Positions 45,046-54,376 of a stretch of DNA of 64,000 nucleotides are shown here, in pieces. The position numbers and the translations under genes are program-made. A model generated the notes under the pieces. The model saw nothing but the letters and a program-made list of their open reading frames with translations. It did no database searches and was not told the DNA's origin. Source of the stretch: Treponema sp. (lineage in GTDB: Bacteria > Spirochaetota > Spirochaetia > Treponematales > Treponemataceae); NCBI GenBank assembly GCA_017962965.1, contig JAGCUI010000029.1, forward strand, positions 1-64,000, given 5' to 3'. Numbering within the stretch: the first letter of the stretch is position 1; every line of letters begins with the position of its first letter.

Positions 45046-47025
45046 TTATCTGCTCAAAAGATTATTAAGGCTTTTTACAAATGCAGCAGGTTCTTTAAGC
45101 TCGGCACCGGCAATTAAAAGGGCCTGATCCAAAAGAACTTCCGAAACATCTGCAATAAGTGCTTCATCGCTTGAATCCTTGATTTTTGCAAGAATTGGAT
45201 GGTCTCCGTTTACTTCAAGGATTGGCTTTAATTCTGGTCCCGGCTGTCCCATTGCCTTCATCATCTGAATCATCTGGTAGCTTGGATCGTTTTCATCCAC
45301 AACAATACAAGATGCACTTTCGCCACTCAATGTTTTAGAAAGCTTAACTTCCTTAACCTTTTCGCCAAGAGCCTTTTTAATCTTTTCTACAACAGGCTTG
45401 AATGCTTCTTCCTTCTTTTTTGCTTCTTCCTTGTCGCCAACCAAGTCTTCATCGGCACCGGAACGGTTAACGGCTTTAAGTTCAAATTCATTTTTATACT
45501 TAGCAAAGCCAGGGATTACGATATCATCAATATCATCATCCATAATAAGAACTTCAAAACCTTTGTCTGTGTATGCTTTAACCAAAGGATTTGCCCTTAA
45601 GTTCTTTTCGTCGCTTCCACTAATGTAGAAAATTGATTTTTGATCAGGTTTCATTCTCAAAACATACTGAGCAAAGCTTGTGTAGTTTCCGTCTCCTGTT
45701 CCGCTTGCATCTGTTGATTTAAAACGAACGATTTCTGCAATTTCATCTCTGTTTGCATAATCTCCGTACAAGCCTTCCTTCATAGGACGGTTAAAGTTCT
45801 TTACGAATTTGTTCCATTTTTCAATAGCCTTCTTTTCGTCTTCGCTTCTCTTTGCTTCTTCTGTCTGTTTAGCCTTATCTGCAGCTTCTCCCATCTTTTT
45901 AAATTCGCTCAAAAGCTTTTTAACACTTGAAGAACGAATATTTTCAAGGATTCTGTTCTGCTGTAAGATTTCACGGCTTACGTTCAAAGGTAAATCTTCT
46001 GAATCAATAATACCGCGCACAAAACGAAGGTATGCAGGAAGAAGCTCTCTGTCGTCATCTGTAATAAATACGCGTTTTACATAAAGTTTTACACCGCTCT
46101 TGTAATCAGCCTGGTACATATCAAAAGGAGCAGTCTGTGGAATGTAGAACAAAGTTGTATATTCCTGAGTTCCTTCTGCATGTGTGTGAACATAATGGAG
46201 TGGATCCTGTCCGTCGTGCCCAAATGTTTTATAGAATTCGTTGTAATCTGCTTCTTTAAGCTCACTCTTTGGTCTCTTCCACAAGGCAGATGCACTGTTT
46301 ACCTGGTCAACTTTATTTTCGCTGCCAGTTTCTTTTCCCTTGTCGTCATATTTTTTCTGTTCATAGTGAAGATAAATAGGGAAAGCAATATGGTCCGAAT
46401 ATTTTTTAATGAGCTCTTCAATCTTCCATCTTGAAGCAAATTCCTTTGATTCGTCGTTCAAGTGCATTACGATTGCAGAACCGCTTAATTCCTTGTTGTT
46501 AAAGCCGTATTTTTTAGCCATCTCTGAATCAGGCGCAGTTTCTTCTATATCATAAGAATTTGTTCCGTCGCTCGACCAGTGCCAGATTTTTCCGTCTCCG
46601 GCAGCCTTTCTTGTAAATACATCAATTTTTTTAGCGGCCATGAATGCAGAATAAAAACCTACACCAAACTGACCAATAAGATTTGAATCTTTAGAAGCAT
46701 CCTTACTAAGCTGAGCCACAAATGCCTTTGTTCCCGAACGTGCGATTGTACCAAGGTTGTTGTTCAAATCGTCTTCATTCATACCAATTCCGGAATCCTG
46801 AACTGTAAGCAAAGATTCTTTTTCGTCAAATTGGATGTCGATTCTAGGATCAAATTTGATTGATTTAAAAGCATCATCCGAAACAGTAAGATACTTTAAT
46901 TTATCCAGCGCATCCGAGGCGTTAGAAACAATTTCACGAAGAAATATGTCTTTATTTGAATAAAGAGAATGAATTAATAATTGAAGAAGTTGATTAACTT
47001 CAGTCTGAAATTCATGTTTTGCCAT
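45046..47025 (-). CDS. htpG: Hsp90-family chaperone HtpG
   Basis: An ATP-dependent cytoplasmic chaperone of 659 residues. The GHKL ATP site shows S-N-A-S-D-A-L-D-K, D-S-G-I-G-M and G-Q-F-G-V-G-F-Y-S-A-F, with middle and dimerisation domains behind. ATG 47025 (M-A-K-H-E-F-Q-T-E-V) is the right start. A longer reading from 47103 would run through the terminator hairpin at 47065-47094 and adds a non-homologous stretch. GAGG shortly upstream serves as ribosome binding site. Confidence 0.97.
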   Translation of the reverse strand: MAKHEFQTEVNQLLQLLIHSLYSNKDIFLREIVSNASDALDKLKYLTVSDDAFKSIKFDPRIDIQFDEKESLLTVQDSGIGMNEDDLNNNLGTIARSGTKAFVAQLSKDASKDSNLIGQFGVGFYSAFMAAKKIDVFTRKAAGDGKIWHWSSDGTNSYDIEETAPDSEMAKKYGFNNKELSGSAIVMHLNDESKEFASRWKIEELIKKYSDHIAFPIYLHYEQKKYDDKGKETGSENKVDQVNSASALWKRPKSELKEADYNEFYKTFGHDGQDPLHYVHTHAEGTQEYTTLFYIPQTAPFDMYQADYKSGVKLYVKRVFITDDDRELLPAYLRFVRGIIDSEDLPLNVSREILQQNRILENIRSSSVKKLLSEFKKMGEAADKAKQTEEAKRSEDEKKAIEKWNKFVKNFNRPMKEGLYGDYANRDEIAEIVRFKSTDASGTGDGNYTSFAQYVLRMKPDQKSIFYISGSDEKNLRANPLVKAYTDKGFEVLIMDDDIDDIVIPGFAKYKNEFELKAVNRSGADEDLVGDKEEAKKKEEAFKPVVEKIKKALGEKVKEVKLSKTLSGESASCIVVDENDPSYQMIQMMKAMGQPGPELKPILEVNGDHPILAKIKDSSDEALIADVSEVLLDQALLIAGAELKEPAAFVKSLNNLLSR

Positions 47026-47064
47026 GTGTAAGCCTCTATTTTTTGATTTTATTTTAAAGATAAT

Positions 47065-47094
47065 AAAAAAACTTGCCTTTCGGCAAGTTTTTTT
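47065..47094 (-). terminator. Rho-independent terminator of the acyl-CoA ligase gene
   Basis: A perfect 13-bp stem (A7-CTTGCC against GGCAAG-T7) closes on a tetraloop that reads GAAA on the minus strand. The minus-strand transcript ends in seven U. It lies 25 bases past the ligase stop and just before htpG, so it separates the two units. It also works in principle in the other direction. Confidence 0.9.
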
Positions 47095-47118
47095 ACGAAT
47101 CATTTATCTATTTTTTAT

Positions 47119-49062
47119 TTAGTCGTCGTTTTCCGGGAACATGGCTTCGATTTCTTTTTTGTATAATTCGTTAATACGGAAGCGCATGATTTCCTGTTTT
47201 GCAGAAAGTTCAACACCAACTTCAAAATCTTTTGTAATGAGAGTAAATTTATTAATTCTTTCGAACATCTTAAAGCCAGTCTTTGAATTAATTAAATTGC
47301 TGATTTCTGTTTCATAAAGCTTCTGGATAACTTCTGACTGCAAAAGATTTTCGTATGTGTCGTACTGAATACCGTTTTCTTCGGCATAAGATTTAACATC
47401 ATCTTCGCTAACAAGAATAAGGGCTGCAAGATAACGTTTATCCTGACCAAGAACAACTGCTTTTTTAATAAAGCGGCTTTCTTCGAGCTTCATTTCGATT
47501 GGGAGAGGTTCAAGATTTTCTCCGCCACGAAGAACGATTGTATCCTTAATACGTCCCTTAATCTGAAGCTCATTGTGAATTGTCATAATTGCAAGGTCAC
47601 CAGTATCAAGCCAGCCTTCTGAATTGATTGCCTTTTCTGTTAAATCCGGGCGATTGTAATAACCTTTCATAACAGTAGGACCTTTAACCTGTAAAACACC
47701 TTCTTTACAGCGGCCAAGAACAAAGCCATCTGTAGGATCAACAATACGTGCTTCGATTCCGCGGATAGGAGAACCGATTGTACGGAAAATTGGAGCGGCA
47801 ATAGGACGAACTGCAACAATAGGAGCTGTTTCTGTTAATCCATAACCTTCTACAAGCTTAACACCAATTGCCCAGAAGAATTCATCAATTTTTGGAGGGA
47901 ATGCACCACCACCAGCAACACCGGCTCTAAAGTTTTTACCAAGCATTGCCTTAATCTTACGGAATACAAGTAAATCACCAAGCCAGTAAAGAGGCCATAA
48001 ACATAACCATGGAATAAAGAACAATACCCACCAAAGCGGTGCACAATATGCAGAATAACATGCATTCTGTTTAAACATCTTTCTGTGCATTCTTTTAAGA
48101 ACAGTTGCAACACCAACAAAGAAGTTAAACAAATCATTTACAATACCGCCGGTTTTACGCATCTTACGTGTAATTCCGTCATAAACTGCTTCGAATACAC
48201 GAGGAACAGCAGGTAAAACAGTAGGATTCATTTTTTTCATATCTGCCAGAAGAATTGAACCGATTGGCTTTGAATAACAGATTGATCCGGCCTGACAGAA
48301 AACAACATATTCAACTTCGCGTTCAAATACGTGCCAGATTGGAAGTACTACAAGACCAATATCACCAGGGTTCAAATAAATACGCTCAGGAATTTCATCA
48401 AGCTGGGCAAGGAAGTTTTTATGAGAAAGAACTACACCCTTTGGAGTACCAGTTGTACCGGAAGTAAAGATGATTGTAGCAGTATCTTCACTAGTTCCTT
48501 TTTCGAGCTCTTCTTCTACAACACCCTTATTTTCAATTCTCCACTTCTGACCTTCTTTAATAAGGTTCTGGAAATATAAAAGTTCAACTTTATTATCCTT
48601 TGCAGCCTTTTTAACTTCATCCTTAATTTCTGATTCGCCTTCAAAAGAAATGATTCTCTGTACAAAAGGAAGTTTATCTTTAATAGAAAGGATTTTATTT
48701 ACCTGTGAATTGTTTTCTGCAATTACAGTTTTACATTCTGCAATAGAAAGGATTTTTTCAAGGTCTACGATAGTAGCATCACAACCACGTGGAACATCAA
48801 TTGCACCAATGGCCATAATACCAATATCTGCATGCTGCCATTCAGCGCGGTTATCGGAAATAAGACCAATGTGATCTCCTCTTTTTATTCCAAGACTCAA
48901 TAAAGCTGCACCAAAATCAAGAGCAAGAGAAAACATTGTTCTGTAAGTAATAGGTTCAAATTCGCCGTTGTTTACTCTTTTATACTGGGCATTAATTTCA
49001 GGGTATTTTTCGCTAACCCCTTTAATCATTTTAGGTACTGTAATAGTTGAATCAAATACCAT
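47119..49062 (-). CDS. fadD: Long-chain acyl-CoA synthetase (AMP-binding)
   Basis: Activates fatty acids to acyl-CoA through an acyl-adenylate. The 647-residue enzyme has the P-loop T-S-G-T-T-G-T-P-K-G, G-Y-G-L-T-E-T-A-P, D-T-G-D-L-A and K-G-R-I-K-D-T-I-V in order. A hydrophobic, aromatic-rich insertion (about 330-385, P-L-W-W-V-L-F-F-I-P-W-L-C-L-W-P) probably docks the enzyme on the membrane and is known in long-chain ligases of this branch. It is divergent from a TetR gene, with a TetR-type palindrome in between, and ends at a strong terminator. Confidence 0.93.
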   Translation of the reverse strand: MVFDSTITVPKMIKGVSEKYPEINAQYKRVNNGEFEPITYRTMFSLALDFGAALLSLGIKRGDHIGLISDNRAEWQHADIGIMAIGAIDVPRGCDATIVDLEKILSIAECKTVIAENNSQVNKILSIKDKLPFVQRIISFEGESEIKDEVKKAAKDNKVELLYFQNLIKEGQKWRIENKGVVEEELEKGTSEDTATIIFTSGTTGTPKGVVLSHKNFLAQLDEIPERIYLNPGDIGLVVLPIWHVFEREVEYVVFCQAGSICYSKPIGSILLADMKKMNPTVLPAVPRVFEAVYDGITRKMRKTGGIVNDLFNFFVGVATVLKRMHRKMFKQNACYSAYCAPLWWVLFFIPWLCLWPLYWLGDLLVFRKIKAMLGKNFRAGVAGGGAFPPKIDEFFWAIGVKLVEGYGLTETAPIVAVRPIAAPIFRTIGSPIRGIEARIVDPTDGFVLGRCKEGVLQVKGPTVMKGYYNRPDLTEKAINSEGWLDTGDLAIMTIHNELQIKGRIKDTIVLRGGENLEPLPIEMKLEESRFIKKAVVLGQDKRYLAALILVSEDDVKSYAEENGIQYDTYENLLQSEVIQKLYETEISNLINSKTGFKMFERINKFTLITKDFEVGVELSAKQEIMRFRINELYKKEIEAMFPENDD

Positions 49063-49184
49063 AATTGTTCTCCGTAAAAATGAATGACATTTTTTAAAAT
49101 TTTGTAAAGTATAAAATAGTATATACGGAATTTTTACCGTTGTAAAGTCAAAAAAACCTTGTAAAATAAGTACATGGGGGCATT

Positions 49185-49204
49185 AAACTAACGCCTGTTA
49201 GTTT
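49185..49204. promoter_or_regulatory. TetR-type operator between acyl-CoA ligase and TetR genes
   Basis: AAACTAAC (49185-49192) and GTTAGTTT (49197-49204) are perfect inverted arms around GCCT. The site lies 14 bases before the TetR start, in the 156-base divergent promoter region. It is the natural candidate for autorepression and control of the ligase gene. Confidence 0.65.
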
Positions 49205-49218
49205 CCGATAATTTAAAT

Positions 49219-49887
49219 ATGAGTAGAAAAAATATTTCGCAGGAAAAAATCATCCAGTCTTTTTTAGCAAGCGCTTTTGAAAAAGGAGCAGGAGCTACAT
49301 CGCTTGCAGATATTTCGGACAGTCTGGAAATTAAAAAAGCTTCATTATACAACCACTTTGCAGGAAGAGATGATATTTACGAAGAAACTTTAAATCTCTG
49401 TAAAAAAGAAATCGGTTCCATCAGCTTTCTTTCTGATAAAGTAATCGACTCAATTAAAAACAATAAAACTTCCCTGCTTCCGCTTTTTAAACGCCTTGTT
49501 ACAAGATTTTTTAACCTCTACGAAACTGAGCCTCTTTTCCATATGTACGTTTTTGTACGCTCGGAACAGTATTTTAATTTAAATGCCCTGGAAATTATAA
49601 AAGCCGAAAACGAAAAAATTACCGACGACATAAGAAAAATTCTTGCAGCCTTTAGCCAGATAGAAAAAATCACTCTCAAAACTGAAAAAGAATTAAAGGA
49701 AGCAGCGTCCTGTCTTGCAGCAGTTATTATTGAGCAGCGGGATTTATACATTTCTAATAGAAAAGAAATTGTTCGCCAGAATCCTGAAAGCGGCGCGGGA
49801 ACACTTTTTGCACTTCCTAGTGATGACGAAGCACTGGCGGGGACATTTAAAATAGTAGAATTTATTTTAAAGTATATGATGAATTAA
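49219..49887 (+). CDS. TetR/AcrR-family transcriptional regulator
   Basis: A 222-residue regulator. The N-terminal helix-turn-helix (about 8-55) reads G-A-G-A-T-S-L-A-D-I-S-D-S-L-E-I-K-K-A and then S-L-Y-N-H-F-A-G-R-D, the TetR signature. The ligand-binding helical C-terminal part is not assignable. It is divergent from the long-chain acyl-CoA ligase gene, so an acyl-CoA or fatty-acid ligand is a reasonable guess. A perfect palindrome just upstream is the likely operator. Confidence 0.92.
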   Translation: MSRKNISQEKIIQSFLASAFEKGAGATSLADISDSLEIKKASLYNHFAGRDDIYEETLNLCKKEIGSISFLSDKVIDSIKNNKTSLLPLFKRLVTRFFNLYETEPLFHMYVFVRSEQYFNLNALEIIKAENEKITDDIRKILAAFSQIEKITLKTEKELKEAASCLAAVIIEQRDLYISNRKEIVRQNPESGAGTLFALPSDDEALAGTFKIVEFILKYMMN

Positions 49888-49893
49888 AATTAT

Positions 49894-50098
49894 GGAAATC
49901 AATTTTCAACTATATTAAGAGCAAAAATCGCTCCCAGTTGCCTAGCGGATTTGCGAAACCGCGCACTCGTGCGCTACACACTGGCGTGCCAGGTAATTAT
50001 ATACCTTGCCGCTCATGCGGCACACGCCAGAGCGTTTTCGAAATCCGGTAGACGCCTTCCGCGATTTTTAATCTATACTAAGGACAAAATTGATTTCC
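49894..50098. repeat. 205-bp hairpin-forming element with 13-bp terminal inverted repeats (MITE-like)
   Basis: The only gene-free stretch over 300 bases (49888-50205) holds this element. Its ends, GGAAATCAATTTT (49894-49906) and AAAATTGATTTCC (50086-50098), are perfect inverted repeats. Nested pairs continue inward: AAAAATCGC/GCGATTTTT, CGGATTT/AAATCCG, CTGGCGTG (49981-49988)/CACGCCAG (50023-50030) and AGGTA/TACCT. Two side hairpins stick out, GCGCAC/GTGCGC (49961-49974) and GCCGC/GCGGC (50008-50021). The interior is GC-rich beside very AT-rich flanks, and no long ORF is present. It could be a MITE or a structured RNA. No clear target duplication is visible. Confidence 0.6.
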
Positions 50099-50208
50099 CA
50101 TGGATTTAAAAATAAATTCTTTACCCACATTATTTCTTTATGGTATAATTAAATATTGTTTTCTATTTAATAAATGTATATTTTTTAGCTTTTTTTTTAG
50201 GATGAATG

Positions 50209-53200
50209 ATGAAAAAACATTTATTGAAGACTCTTTTGCTTTTTACTTTTTTATTTTCTGGGCTTGTTTCTTGTGACCTTTTTTATCCAGAATACTCTGT
50301 TCGAGAATATTTATATGAATATTCTAACGCTTCTATACCTTCCGATCCGGAACCTATGGGGTCTTTTGCTTATGATAAAAATCATAACTTATGTATCCCT
50401 AGCGATCAGGATTATTTTTTCCGTGTATATATGACTAATCCAAATGATGAAACTCATTTTGATTTTAAAACTTATTTACCGGCTGATGAAAGAGGCTCAC
50501 ATGATTACGACGAAGAAACACAAAACTTAATAGAACAAAATAAAATTAGATTTATTTACAATTATAATACAACAGGGCCATATGTTTTTTATATACAGTT
50601 TGATAAAGATTATTTAAAATCAAAAGATACAGAAGGCCAAAGGGATTTTCTTACCTGTATATTGTTAAAAGCTCAAATATGGGATCCAGAGCGAGGAGAC
50701 TACGTCGATAAAGCAGGACCTGTCAACACACCCTTTCCTTTTAAATTTACAGTAAATTCACTGCCTGATATAATTGTTACTGATGAAGGAGATTATAATC
50801 CTACCTTTGGAACATATCGTGATTCAAACGATGATGAAGAATATCAGTTTTTGTGCTTTAATTTAAAAGACCCGAATCAATATGATAATATCTATGCTGA
50901 TTTAAAAACAGCTTCCAACGGACATTACATTATTAATATCAATAACAAGGATTACACATTTTTCTGGAATTCTTCCACCGGTAAATTTGTTTTTGACGAC
51001 GCAGATTCTTTCATAACCAAAAAACCTTCTTCTTCGGAACTTTCTATAGTCGCTATGGATTATTCTGAATTTAAAGCAGGAAGCTATCCTGTATACTTCC
51101 TTACAAAATCTAAAGAACTCAGCGCATTTAATGTTAATCTTTCCGATACAAGTGAATTAAAACAAAATTATACTTTCTCTACAGCTCCTTCTGGAAAATA
51201 TCAGCTTAATAATCCCGGAATTACGCGTAATCAGGATTTAGTAACTATTACACCAAACTTTAACGCAACAAACCTTTCAAATAACGGTTCTCTTGATACA
51301 TCAAAGGTTTATCTTAAATACAAATTAAAAGAATCTGATGACTGGACAGAAAAAGAATGTACTTCTACCGATGACAAAGTTGAAATATATCTGCCAGGTG
51401 GTGATACCACAATTTATTATAAACAAACAGGTATGAGCTCCGACTGGAAACCAACTGTAGAAAAGTCTGAAACATTCAATATGGACAAAATTGTTTATGT
51501 ATCTTCTTCTCCGGAAAAGGAAGAATATAATGGTGCTATTAAATCTCATCCATGCAGCTTAAAAAAAGCTTTTAATACTATTCTTAAAAATCAAAAAGCA
51601 GCATGGACCTGTTATCTTGTTGATTCTGTAAAAGCAAACAGCACCAGCGATTTTACTTCCGGTTCTACTGATTTCATCAGCTTAACCAATAACAATCAAG
51701 GTTTCTCGCTTACAATTAAAAGTGAATCCAGTTCAAATCACAAAACAATAGATGCAAATACAAAAGGTCGTGTTATCCATACTTCTGGATTTAACCTTAC
51801 TTTAGTAAACTTAAATATAACTGGCGGAAATGCTTCTAGTGGCAATGGAGGAGCTGTTTTATGTGATAAAACATTAACCATTAACTATTGTGATTTTTAT
51901 TCAAATAAAGCAAAAAGTAATGGTGGTGCTGTTTATGCTGTAGACACTTTGTCCATAAACTACGGAGTATTTTATTCTAACCAGGCTGAAAACGGAGGAG
52001 CCATTTATTTTAGTAATAAAACCAAAACAATGACTCTTGAAAATTCTGAAATTGGCCGTGCGGGTTATACAAATCAGGCTTCCCAAAAAGGCGGTGGAAT
52101 TTTTATTTCTTCTGATTCTACTTCCCAAATAAAAAGCACAACTATAGGTGTAAAAGATATTAACGCAATCCCCTCTGAAAATAAAAATTTTGGAAATTCT
52201 GCTGCTAATGGTGGTGGTCTATATTACGAAAACTATTCTACAAATAAAACATGTAGTATTAAATTTTATTCAGATACTAATATTTGTGGGAACCTTGCTT
52301 CCTCATGTGGAGGTGGTGTTTATTGTAATTCCGGTGAAATACTTGTAGATAAAGTAAATACTTCTATAACAATCCATCACAATAAATGTACTTCTAATGG
52401 TGGTGGTGTTTATTTGGCCGGAGCCTCTTATCTTTCTGCTGGTTATATAATAAATAATAATAATGCTAATAATAATGGTGGTGGAATTTGTATGATAGAT
52501 AGTTCCAGCATAAAGCAAGGCCAAATTACAAATAATACATCTAATTATAGAGGTGGCGGTATTTTCTTTAACAGTACAGGATCTATTTCTTCTACTTCAA
52601 GCTCTGATGTATATAACAACAACGGAACTATAAATTCCTCTTATGGAGTTTTAATAAACAATAATACTGCAACAGATTCTGGAGGAGGAATTTATATTAC
52701 TCCAAGTTCAGCTTTTACTCTCCAGCATTGTGAAATAAAAGAAAATATCAGTCCTGCTGGTGCCGGAATTTATACAGACCAGGATACAACAATAACATAC
52801 TGTCATATTGCCGGAAATAAAAAAGATGCAAATAATGCAGGCGAAGGTATCCGCATCAGTGAAAAAAAGCTTACCTTTACTAATAAATTAAATATAAATA
52901 CAAATAACAGTATTTACCTGAAAACAGTAAATTCAAACCACCCTACTCTCGAATTTCCATCAAACGATAGCATAAAACCGGATTTTTACAATACTTCTTT
53001 AAAAGTAGATGCCGACTTTTCAAATAAACAGGTTATAACAACAACTCAAGTTGATACTTATTATTCTAAAATCGTTCTTGTTCCTACAACTTTCACCTCT
53101 GTAGTTTTTGACTCAAAACTTATGGTTATTTCCAACGACTATGTTGTTTCAGATAATAAATCTTTACAAACAATTATAAATAGTATTAAAGACACAGCCT

Positions 53201-54363
53201 TTTTAGACAGTCCTGGTATAATTCTTTTTACAAAAAATATTACAGAAAAATCAACTACTTCAAGTAACAACTATAACGGTTTACTTTCTACAGCAGTTTT
53301 TAGAAATTCTGGTAGTGAAGGTGCTAAACGAAAATATTTAGTAATTGGAAATGGTTATACTTATGACGCAAACAGAAAATCAAGTTATCCGGGATCTGCT
53401 ATTGCTGTAGAAAAAGATGTAACTGTTGACATATATAATTTACAAATTAAAGGAGGATATGCACAAACTTCTACATGGAGTACCGGTGGTGGTATTTACA
53501 CAAAGGGAAATGTATATCTTAAAAAAAATACTTATGTAGGAAAACCATCTCACTCTCCTTGTGCTTATACAGAATCAGATATACAAACTTCTCCTGCTAA
53601 CAAAGCCGGAAAAGGTGGTGGTGTTTATGTAGCTAACGGCGGGTATCTTGAGGTAGATGAAACAAGTTCTATTTGTGGCAACCAGATTGGTAAAGATACC
53701 AACGGTGTAGATGTTTGTGGAGGTGGCCTCTACGTAGAAAGTGGTGGTTTTGCAAAATTTATAGGTTCAGTTAATAGTAAAGCAAAAATTTGTTATAACT
53801 TAAGTACTTATGGCAGCTTTGGTGCAGCTGTTTATACAGAAACAAATGGCGAAGTATCTTTTTCAAATACAGAAATACATGATAATTGGCTACAATCTAT
53901 TGGTGTTCCAGGAATTTACCTTTGTGATAAGGCTATTTTTTATGCTTATAACCTTGTCATGCACGATAATACTTATAGTGGTGTACCATACGATTCAGAT
54001 GACCTTTTTGGATCTGCAATACATTGTGCAGGAGGCCTTTTTATAGATACAACAAGCACTAATTCAAGTTGCCCTGGTGCTTTTGCGTATTTAAATCTCT
54101 ATAGCAATGACGGTGTAGATTTTTATCTTCCAAAAGGAATTAAAAAGAAAGGAGAGAGCTTTTCTGGCTCTCAAACTTACGACTGGTGGTATGGTCTTTT
54201 TGGTAGCGGAGGTACTTCTTCTTTAACACCTTCCTGTACATTTATGGCTGGTTATGGTACCGGTGATAATAAGAAAAAAATTCAATTCACTGCCAATTCC
54301 ACAATGGACTGTAATGGAGGCTCTATAAAAGTAGAAAATTATATAACAAATTGGACTCCATAA
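50209..54363 (+). CDS. Giant surface lipoprotein with Pmp-like beta-helix repeats
   Basis: About 1384 residues. A lipoprotein signal ends L-V-S-C (Cys near 24), so it should be lipid-anchored at the envelope. Residues about 30-440 look like beta-sandwich domains. Two right-handed beta-helix arrays follow (about 520-900 and 1060-1330), with many G-G-[AG]-[IVL]-Y/F turns and F-Y-S-N beside them, the pattern of chlamydial polymorphic membrane protein repeats. No C-terminal autotransporter barrel is seen. I prefer ATG 50209 over 50206 because AGGA at 50199-50202 is then six bases away. Adhesion or glycan binding is plausible. The low GC and asparagine/serine/threonine-rich composition differ from neighbours. 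Confidence 0.85.
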   Translation: MKKHLLKTLLLFTFLFSGLVSCDLFYPEYSVREYLYEYSNASIPSDPEPMGSFAYDKNHNLCIPSDQDYFFRVYMTNPNDETHFDFKTYLPADERGSHDYDEETQNLIEQNKIRFIYNYNTTGPYVFYIQFDKDYLKSKDTEGQRDFLTCILLKAQIWDPERGDYVDKAGPVNTPFPFKFTVNSLPDIIVTDEGDYNPTFGTYRDSNDDEEYQFLCFNLKDPNQYDNIYADLKTASNGHYIININNKDYTFFWNSSTGKFVFDDADSFITKKPSSSELSIVAMDYSEFKAGSYPVYFLTKSKELSAFNVNLSDTSELKQNYTFSTAPSGKYQLNNPGITRNQDLVTITPNFNATNLSNNGSLDTSKVYLKYKLKESDDWTEKECTSTDDKVEIYLPGGDTTIYYKQTGMSSDWKPTVEKSETFNMDKIVYVSSSPEKEEYNGAIKSHPCSLKKAFNTILKNQKAAWTCYLVDSVKANSTSDFTSGSTDFISLTNNNQGFSLTIKSESSSNHKTIDANTKGRVIHTSGFNLTLVNLNITGGNASSGNGGAVLCDKTLTINYCDFYSNKAKSNGGAVYAVDTLSINYGVFYSNQAENGGAIYFSNKTKTMTLENSEIGRAGYTNQASQKGGGIFISSDSTSQIKSTTIGVKDINAIPSENKNFGNSAANGGGLYYENYSTNKTCSIKFYSDTNICGNLASSCGGGVYCNSGEILVDKVNTSITIHHNKCTSNGGGVYLAGASYLSAGYIINNNNANNNGGGICMIDSSSIKQGQITNNTSNYRGGGIFFNSTGSISSTSSSDVYNNNGTINSSYGVLINNNTATDSGGGIYITPSSAFTLQHCEIKENISPAGAGIYTDQDTTITYCHIAGNKKDANNAGEGIRISEKKLTFTNKLNINTNNSIYLKTVNSNHPTLEFPSNDSIKPDFYNTSLKVDADFSNKQVITTTQVDTYYSKIVLVPTTFTSVVFDSKLMVISNDYVVSDNKSLQTIINSIKDTAFLDSPGIILFTKNITEKSTTSSNNYNGLLSTAVFRNSGSEGAKRKYLVIGNGYTYDANRKSSYPGSAIAVEKDVTVDIYNLQIKGGYAQTSTWSTGGGIYTKGNVYLKKNTYVGKPSHSPCAYTESDIQTSPANKAGKGGGVYVANGGYLEVDETSSICGNQIGKDTNGVDVCGGGLYVESGGFAKFIGSVNSKAKICYNLSTYGSFGAAVYTETNGEVSFSNTEIHDNWLQSIGVPGIYLCDKAIFYAYNLVMHDNTYSGVPYDSDDLFGSAIHCAGGLFIDTTSTNSSCPGAFAYLNLYSNDGVDFYLPKGIKKKGESFSGSQTYDWWYGLFGSGGTSSLTPSCTFMAGYGTGDNKKKIQFTANSTMDCNGGSIKVENYITNWTP

Positions 54364-54376
54364 ATCATCCCCCTCT

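Noticed and set aside
49894-50098. The hairpin element as an integron attC site
   Set aside because: The conserved RYYYAAC/GTTRRRY ends are absent and no integrase or cassette gene is nearby.
50209-54363. Array of GGT/GGA-rich repeats as a CRISPR or DNA-level tandem repeat
   Set aside because: The periodicity is at protein level (beta-helix turns); the DNA repeats are degenerate and of unequal spacing.
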